This document shows positions 43,805 through 48,920 of a DNA stretch of 48,920 nt, piece after piece. The position numbers and the translations under genes are program-made. Position 1 is the first letter of the stretch. Each line of letters opens with the position of its first letter. Origin of the DNA: Verrucomicrobiota bacterium (lineage in GTDB: Bacteria > Verrucomicrobiota > Verrucomicrobiia > Chthoniobacterales > SZAS-18); contig JANXRG010000052.1 of the NCBI GenBank assembly GCA_025353105.1, positions 1 through 48,920 of the forward strand, written 5' to 3'. The notes beneath the pieces were generated by a model. That model saw only the letters and a list, made by a program, of their open reading frames with translations. It made no database searches and was not told the origin of the DNA.

Positions 43805-44812
43805 ATGACTCCGCAAAAGACCATCAATCTGCTGCGCGCGCTTTTCGTCGCCACGACGGCGTGCTTGGGCGCGATGATCGGCGCGGAACGGTACGGCAAC
43901 TATTTTGCCGGCTTCGCGGTCGGCACGATTTTCGGGCTGATCATGGTGCTGGTGGACCGGTTGCTCCACGGCCTGACCCTGCGTGCGTTTTCGAGCGCGA
44001 CGTTCGGCCTGCTGCTGGGCCTGGCGTTTGCCACGCTGCTGCGCGAGTCAAACGTCTTCAGCCATCAGCCCGAGGAAATGCAGTGGCTGCTTGGACTCTG
44101 CGTCTACGCGGCTTTCGGTTACCTCGGCATGATGCTCGCAATCCGGGCGAACCGGGACGAATTCTCACTGCTGATTCCGTACGTTCGATTCACGCGGCAG
44201 GCCACGCAGGAGGCGCCCATCATTGTCGACACGAACGTGATCATCGATGGGCGGGTGACGGACATTTGCGCGACGGGATTCTTGAGCGGCGAATTGATCG
44301 TGCCGCGTTTCATCATGGACGAGCTCCAACGGCTCTCCGATTCCGACGATTCCGTGCGCCGCGAGCGCGGCCGGCGCGGGCTCGACAACCTCGAAAAGAT
44401 GCAGCGCAACCCGGCGATGTCGATTTCGTTTCACGAGAGCGCGCCCGATCCGACGGTACCGGTGGACGTGCGGCTGGTGAATCTCGCCCGGCTGTTGCAG
44501 TCGCGCATCCTCAGCAACGACGCGAACCTCGGCAAGGCGGCGCGATTGCAGAACGTGGCTGCGCTCAACATTAACGATCTCGCCAAGGCGCTTCGCTCGA
44601 GTCTCGGGACGGGCGACGAGGTGGATCTGCACCTGACCAAGGAGGGCCGCGACTCGCACCAGGCGGTGGGCTACCTCCCCGACGGCACGATGATCGTCGT
44701 GAACAACGGTCGCGAATTCATTGGCCAGACTCTGCCGGTGACGGTTTCAGGAACGGTGCTGACGTCGGCTGGCCGGCTCATCTTTGCCGACGTGAAGAAT
44801 GGTCGCGTCTGA
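43805..44812 (+). CDS. PIN-TRAM membrane protein (YacL-like)
   Basis: A 335-residue protein. The N-terminal third has four helices. A PIN nuclease-fold domain starts at IIVDTNVIIDGRVTDICATG (acidic first motif) with VPRFIMDELQRLSDSDDSVRRERGRRGLD and ILSNDANLGK. A C-terminal TRAM-like domain includes EGRDSHQAVGYLPDGTMIVV and a final VTVSGTVLTSAGRLIFADV. This is the layout of Bacillus YacL; a role in RNA or DNA processing at the membrane is supposed but unproven. TAACTC lies 4 nt before ATG 43805. The gene is divergent from the rhodopsin cassette. Confidence 0.9.
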   Translation: MTPQKTINLLRALFVATTACLGAMIGAERYGNYFAGFAVGTIFGLIMVLVDRLLHGLTLRAFSSATFGLLLGLAFATLLRESNVFSHQPEEMQWLLGLCVYAAFGYLGMMLAIRANRDEFSLLIPYVRFTRQATQEAPIIVDTNVIIDGRVTDICATGFLSGELIVPRFIMDELQRLSDSDDSVRRERGRRGLDNLEKMQRNPAMSISFHESAPDPTVPVDVRLVNLARLLQSRILSNDANLGKAARLQNVAALNINDLAKALRSSLGTGDEVDLHLTKEGRDSHQAVGYLPDGTMIVVNNGREFIGQTLPVTVSGTVLTSAGRLIFADVKNGRV

Positions 44813-44819
44813 CGGGCGT

Positions 44820-44847
44820 TTGCAATCGGAGGCGGCGCTCCTAACTT
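44820..44847 (+). promoter_or_regulatory. Promoter of the S9 peptidase gene
   Basis: TTGCAA, 16-bp spacer, TAACTT, then 7 nt to ATG 44855. The spacer shares GGAGGCGGCG with that of the clpC promoter. Confidence 0.6.
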
Positions 44848-44854
44848 CGCCGGC

Positions 44855-46816
44855 ATGCCGCCGCTGAATGCCCGTTTTTTTGTTTCCCTCCTGGCCGCGC
44901 TTGCCGCGGTCGCGGCTCGCGCCGCTGAGCCGGCCCTCCCGGTCGCGGAAAACCTTTTTGTCGACGGGGTCCCGCCCGTGCCAGTGGCGATCGCCGAGGC
45001 GGCGGCGCCCTACACGGATGCGCGTCCGGCGACGCTTTCCGACTGGCATCCGACGCGGCGCGAAGCACTGATCAACACGCGATTCGGCAACACGAACCAG
45101 GTGCACCTCGTTAAGTCCCCGGGTGGCGCGCGGACGCAGATGACATTCTTCGCCGATCCGGTCAGCAACGCTTCGTATGAGCCGGCGAAGGGCGATTTTC
45201 TCGTTTTTTCCAAGGGCAGCGGGGGCAACGAATTCTTTCAGCTTTACCGGCTGGATCTCGCGACCGGCAAGGTGACGCTGCTCACCGACGGAAAGTCGCG
45301 CAACAGTCCGGCCCGTTGGTCGCCCAGCGGAAAATTTATCGCGTATCACTCGACCCGGCGCACCAAGGCGGACACGGATCTTTATGTGATGAACCCGCTC
45401 GACCCGAAGACCGATCGCCTCCTGGCAGAAAACCAGGGCGGCGGCTGGGTGGTGGAGGATTGGTCACCGGACGAGAGGAAGGTTCTCGTCGTCGAGGAAA
45501 TCTCGATCAACGAGAGCTACCTCTGGCTGTTTGATGTGGCATCGGGGGAACGCACGGCGCTCACCCCCGCGGATCCGAACGCGAAGTCCAAGGTCGCATA
45601 CGGGGCGGCGCGCTTCGCCAAGGACGGCCGGGGCGTGTTTGTCACAACCGACAAGGATTCCGAGTGTCAGCGGTTGGCCTACCTGGATCTCGCCACGAAG
45701 AAGTTGACCATGCTCGGCGCGGGCGAGGTGAAATGGGACGTCGATGGCATTGCGCTTTCGAAGGACGGGCGGTTTCTTGCCTTCACGACAAACGAGGATG
45801 GCGTCAGCGCGCTCCGCATCATCGAGACCAAGACCTTCCGCGAGATCCCGGGCCCGAAATTTCCTTCGTACGGAGTCGTCAGCGGGATGCATTGGACGGC
45901 GGACGGGCGCGAGTTGGGATTCAACTTCACCTCCGCGCGGTCACCCAACGACGTCTATTCGTTCAACGTGACGAGCCAGACAATGGAGCGCTGGACGGAG
46001 GCCGAAACGGGCGGCCTGAACGCGAAGGCCTTTCCCGAACCGGAGTTGATTCGCTGGCCGACTTTCGACCAGCGCGACATCAGTGGATTTCTCTACCTGC
46101 CGCCGGAGCGTTTCAGGGGCAAGCGGCCGGTGATCATCAACATTCACGGCGGCCCGGAAGCGCAGTTTCGTCCGGGCTTCCTCGCGCGCACCAATTACTC
46201 CATCAACGAACTGGGTTGCGCGGTCATCTTCCCAAACGTGCGCGGCTCGTCCGGCTACGGGAAGACATTCCTCACGCTGGACAACGGAAAGCTGCGCGAA
46301 GATTCCTACAAGGACATCGCGGCGTTGCTCGACTGGATCAAGGCGCAGCCCCAGCTCGACGCGAGCCGCGTGATGGTGACCGGCGGCAGCTACGGCGGCC
46401 ACATGACTCTGGCGGTTGCGACGTTTTACCCCGAGCGCATTCGTTGTGCCGTCTCCGTGGTGGGTATCAGTAACCTCGTCACCTTTCTGAAGAATACGGA
46501 ATCGTACCGGCGGGATCTTCGCCGCGTCGAATACGGCGACGAGCGCAATCCGGAGATGGCGGAATTTCTCGAGCGGATCGCGCCCATGAACCTGGCGGAA
46601 AAGATCCGGGCGCCGATGTTCATCGTCCAGGGCAGGAATGATCCACGCGTTCCCTACACCGAGGCCGAACAGATGGTGAACACCTTGAAAAGCACGTCGA
46701 CGCCCGTCTGGTATTTGCTCGCCAAGGACGAGGGCCACGGGTTTCAGAAAAAGGCGAACGCCGATTTCCAATTCTTTTCGACCATCCTTTTCATGCATCG
46801 GTATCTCTTGAATTAA
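44855..46816 (+). CDS. Exported S9-family prolyl oligopeptidase-type peptidase
   Basis: A 653-residue protein: signal peptide (MPPLNARFFVSLLAALAAVA), then a beta-propeller of WD/TolB-like strands (LYRLDLATGKVTLLTDGKS, ARWSPSGKFIAYHSTRR, WSPDERKVLVVEE). The alpha/beta-hydrolase domain follows with GGSYGGHM (catalytic Ser512), GRNDPRVP (Asp596) and KDEGHGF (His628). It should cleave dipeptides or short peptides in the periplasm; the exact specificity is not predictable. The start is supported by a strong promoter whose -10 is 7 nt upstream. Confidence 0.93.
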   Translation: MPPLNARFFVSLLAALAAVAARAAEPALPVAENLFVDGVPPVPVAIAEAAAPYTDARPATLSDWHPTRREALINTRFGNTNQVHLVKSPGGARTQMTFFADPVSNASYEPAKGDFLVFSKGSGGNEFFQLYRLDLATGKVTLLTDGKSRNSPARWSPSGKFIAYHSTRRTKADTDLYVMNPLDPKTDRLLAENQGGGWVVEDWSPDERKVLVVEEISINESYLWLFDVASGERTALTPADPNAKSKVAYGAARFAKDGRGVFVTTDKDSECQRLAYLDLATKKLTMLGAGEVKWDVDGIALSKDGRFLAFTTNEDGVSALRIIETKTFREIPGPKFPSYGVVSGMHWTADGRELGFNFTSARSPNDVYSFNVTSQTMERWTEAETGGLNAKAFPEPELIRWPTFDQRDISGFLYLPPERFRGKRPVIINIHGGPEAQFRPGFLARTNYSINELGCAVIFPNVRGSSGYGKTFLTLDNGKLREDSYKDIAALLDWIKAQPQLDASRVMVTGGSYGGHMTLAVATFYPERIRCAVSVVGISNLVTFLKNTESYRRDLRRVEYGDERNPEMAEFLERIAPMNLAEKIRAPMFIVQGRNDPRVPYTEAEQMVNTLKSTSTPVWYLLAKDEGHGFQKKANADFQFFSTILFMHRYLLN

Positions 46817-46874
46817 TGCCGGCCCGGTGCGTCATTGAGAGCGTACCAATGAGTGGGAGTCTTACATTCTTCTC

Positions 46875-47825
46875 ATGTTGACCCGCGCGCTTCTCTTCCT
46901 GGCCTTGACGTGTGTCAGCACGGCGCAGGAATTCGCGCCGACTCCGGCGCCGCCGTCGAATCCGGCTCCCGCGGCCGGCTCCACGCCGCCGGTTCCCGCG
47001 GCCGCCGTCCGCCCCGAATTTGTCTATTCCTCGGTGCACGTGAACGCGCCGTACATCGCAATCACGTTCGATGATGGTCCGCACGCCACCTTGACGCCCA
47101 AGCTGCTGGATCTGCTGAAGGAGCGCAACATCAAGGCGACGTTCTTCGTCATCGGCAAGAATGCCGCCGAGTATCCGGACATCCTTCGGCGCATCGCCGC
47201 CGAGGGCCATGAGATCGCGAACCACTCGTGGTCCCATCCCGACCTCGCAAAATTGCCGCAAGACACCGTGAGAGCGGAGATCAGCCGCACCCAGGACGCG
47301 ATCACGAACACGATCGCGCGGCCGGTCACGTTGATGCGGCCCCCCTATGGCGCGTTGCAGACCAACCAAAAGCAGTGGGTGCATGACACCTACGGCTACC
47401 GCATCATTTTGTGGGACGTCGACCCGCTCGACTGGCGCCGGCCCGGCGCGTCGGTCGTCTCGGAGCGCATCCTGAAGGGCGCGAAGCCGGGAAGCATCAT
47501 CCTCGCGCACGATATTCATCCGGGGACGATCGAGGCAATGCCCGCCACGCTGGATCAGCTGATCGCTCGTGGGTTTCAATTCGTGACCGTTTCCGAACTG
47601 ATCAAGTTGGAAGTCGCCCCGACGCCCGCGCCCGGCAAGCCGGCGCGGTCTGGCGGCCCCGCTGCGCCGGCCGGCTCGAGCGCACCGGCCAAAGCCGCCC
47701 CGACCCCGATGCCATTTGATGCGGTCTTGCGCGCCGAGCCGCAGCTCTCGCCCGATCAAGCCGCCAAACTCGCGAAGCCCGCCGCGCCAGCCCCGTCGCC
47801 GACGCCGGCGAAGAAAAAGCCCTGA
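46875..47825 (+). CDS. Exported polysaccharide deacetylase (CE4, NodB fold)
   Basis: A 316-residue protein with a signal peptide and a Pro/Ala linker. The NodB domain runs from about residue 58: AITFDDGPH (Asp66, Asp67), IANHSWSHPDL (metal His117, His121), RPPYGA, VDPLDW and ILAHDIHPGTIEA. It has all five CE4 motifs, so it should be an active metal-dependent deacetylase of peptidoglycan, chitin-like or exopolysaccharide. The tail after residue 250 is low-complexity Pro/Ala/Lys. TACATT lies 6 nt before the ATG. Confidence 0.94.
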   Translation: MLTRALLFLALTCVSTAQEFAPTPAPPSNPAPAAGSTPPVPAAAVRPEFVYSSVHVNAPYIAITFDDGPHATLTPKLLDLLKERNIKATFFVIGKNAAEYPDILRRIAAEGHEIANHSWSHPDLAKLPQDTVRAEISRTQDAITNTIARPVTLMRPPYGALQTNQKQWVHDTYGYRIILWDVDPLDWRRPGASVVSERILKGAKPGSIILAHDIHPGTIEAMPATLDQLIARGFQFVTVSELIKLEVAPTPAPGKPARSGGPAAPAGSSAPAKAAPTPMPFDAVLRAEPQLSPDQAAKLAKPAAPAPSPTPAKKKP

Positions 47826-48026
47826 CTGAAGATGCGAACGAACGCTCCTGGCGCCCCATGGGTTGTGCTCCGGGATCCCCGCCGCGTCGCGTCCCCACGC
47901 CGGCCGGTCATGGCGCCGCTCCGAACGAAAGGTAATGGCACTCTCGCGCCGGTGGATAAAGTCCGTTCCTTCGGGCCGATAGGAATTGATCGTTCCACCG
48001 GTGACACATTGGCACGACCCCAGCGT

Positions 48027-48054
48027 TTGCATTGGAGGCGGCGTCCGCTAATTT
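48027..48054 (+). promoter_or_regulatory. Promoter of clpC
   Basis: TTGCAT, 16-bp spacer, TAATTT, leaving a leader of about 34-40 nt before ATG 48095. The spacer sequence resembles that of the S9 peptidase promoter. Confidence 0.55.
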
Positions 48055-48094
48055 TAGTGGTCAGAAACCGACAGAACACCCTCACTCCTCATTA

Positions 48095-48920
48095 ATGATG
48101 AACAACTTCACTCCCAGAGCGCAGCAGGTTCTCGCCCTCGCGCGGAAGGAAGCGGATCGCTTTAATCATAATTATGTTGGTACCGAGCATCTCCTGCTCG
48201 GCTTGATCAAGCTTGGTCAGGGCGTCGCAGTCAACGTGCTCCAGAAGATGGGGCTCGACCTCGAGACCGTGCGCATGGAGGTGGAAAAGCAGGTCGGAAG
48301 CGGTCCGGAGACGCAGATGGTAGGCAACATCCCCTACACGCCACGCGTGAAGAAAGTCCTCGCGCTCGCGGGCAAGGAGGCCAAGAGCCTCAATCATTCC
48401 TACGTCGGCACGGAGCACATCCTCCTCGGCCTGCTGCGCGAAGGCGAGGGCGTGGCCGCGCGCGTGTTGAAGAATCTTGAGATCGACATTGAGCGCGCCC
48501 GCAATGAAATCTTGAAGGAACTCGACCCGCAATACGCGGCGCCCGAGCAGGAGCAGCCCGACATTCCGCAGGAAAACCAGGGCCAGGGCGGTAGCAACAA
48601 GAAGGACATGAAGACGCCTGCCCTCAAGGCGTTCGGCCGCGACCTCACCGAGCTCGCCAAGAAGGGGGAACTCGATCCCGTCATCGGTCGGCGCAACGAA
48701 ATCGAGCGCGTCATCCAGGTCCTCTGCCGTCGCACGAAGAATAATCCCGTCCTGCTCGGCGAGGCGGGCGTCGGCAAGACCGCGATCGTCGAGGGCCTCG
48801 CGCAGGCGATCGTCCGCGGCGAGATCCCCGAGATCCTGCGCGGCAAGCGCGTCATCACGCTCGACCTGGCGCTGATGGTGGCCGGCACCAAGTACCGCGG
48901 CCAGTTCGAGGAGCGCATCA
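48095..48920 (+). CDS. clpC: ATP-dependent Clp protease ATP-binding subunit ClpC, 3' end beyond window
   Basis: The first 275 codons of a class I Clp/Hsp100 unfoldase. The N-domain holds two repeats ([19 protein letters not shown]...[11 protein letters not shown] and [20 protein letters not shown]...[11 protein letters not shown]). After a linker the first AAA+ module starts [20 protein letters not shown], with Walker A GEAGVGKT (222-229) and the pore-loop region [13 protein letters not shown] at the window edge. It feeds substrates to ClpP. ATG 48098 is an equal alternative start. Confidence 0.95.
   Translation, partial: MMNNFTPRAQQVLALARKEADRFNHNYVGTEHLLLGLIKLGQGVAVNVLQKMGLDLETVRMEVEKQVGSGPETQMVGNIPYTPRVKKVLALAGKEAKSLNHSYVGTEHILLGLLREGEGVAARVLKNLEIDIERARNEILKELDPQYAAPEQEQPDIPQENQGQGGSNKKDMKTPALKAFGRDLTELAKKGELDPVIGRRNEIERVIQVLCRRTKNNPVLLGEAGVGKTAIVEGLAQAIVRGEIPEILRGKRVITLDLALMVAGTKYRGQFEERI

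Overview
This 48.9 kb GC-rich window most resembles a chromosome segment of the phylum Verrucomicrobiota, probably Opitutales-like. This placement is an inference from gene content: a PEP-CTERM protein, kinase-TolB-TPR giants, a Kelch protein with the lineage-typical NYQGR N-terminal domain, a xanthorhodopsin-type rhodopsin cassette and dispersed heptad repeats. No 16S or tRNA gene was seen. The window opens inside one gene (Kelch protein, minus strand) and closes inside another (clpC, plus strand).

Bases 1-10.8 kb are an expanded, partly decayed region. A secreted Kelch protein is followed by a fossil made of a Kelch-gene fragment joined to a kinase/TPR gene tail. A 63-bp palindromic repeat and a 23-bp palindrome come next. 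Two near-twin transmembrane Ser/Thr kinases with TolB-like and TPR sensor regions then bracket a LemA-TPM-TPM membrane module.

Bases 11-24.5 kb are mostly housekeeping. They hold methylglyoxal synthase, PPK2, a MarC-type protein, a secreted SnoaL-like protein, PgsA, the GTPase Der, a 2-oxoacid dehydrogenase operon (E1alpha-E1beta-E2), MgtC, a 3-hydroxyisobutyrate-dehydrogenase-family enzyme, a cupin and a PEP-CTERM protein. An OsmC gene, a lipoprotein gene and a broken second osmC copy follow. Bases 24.6-29 kb carry the chromosome-condensation protein SMC, with a heptad DNA repeat lodged in its hinge coding region, and the DNA glycosylase Tag.

Bases 29-35 kb are a six-gene minus-strand cluster for polyprenyl-linked sugar chemistry: a CDP-tyvelose-epimerase-like protein, GT2, a methyltransferase, a polytopic membrane protein, a DprE1-like oxidase and a DprE2-like reductase. 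Bases 35-41 kb hold lgt, an internally duplicated secreted protein, mobA and carB. Bases 41-43.7 kb are a compact light-energy cassette: a fused lycopene cyclase, the carotene dioxygenase Blh and a proton-pump rhodopsin. Its own promoter and a strong terminator frame it. As read here, the rhodopsin carries a one-base frameshift between helices B and C. Bases 43.8-48.9 kb hold a PIN-TRAM membrane protein, an S9 peptidase, a polysaccharide deacetylase and the start of clpC.

Two genome-wide habits stand out. Many starts lack a Shine-Dalgarno sequence but have a -10-like hexamer 4-9 nt upstream, several with a TTG-type -35 at 16-18 bp, which suggests frequent leaderless transcription. Degenerate 7-bp tandem repeats recur at eight or more loci, mostly intergenic but also inside smc.
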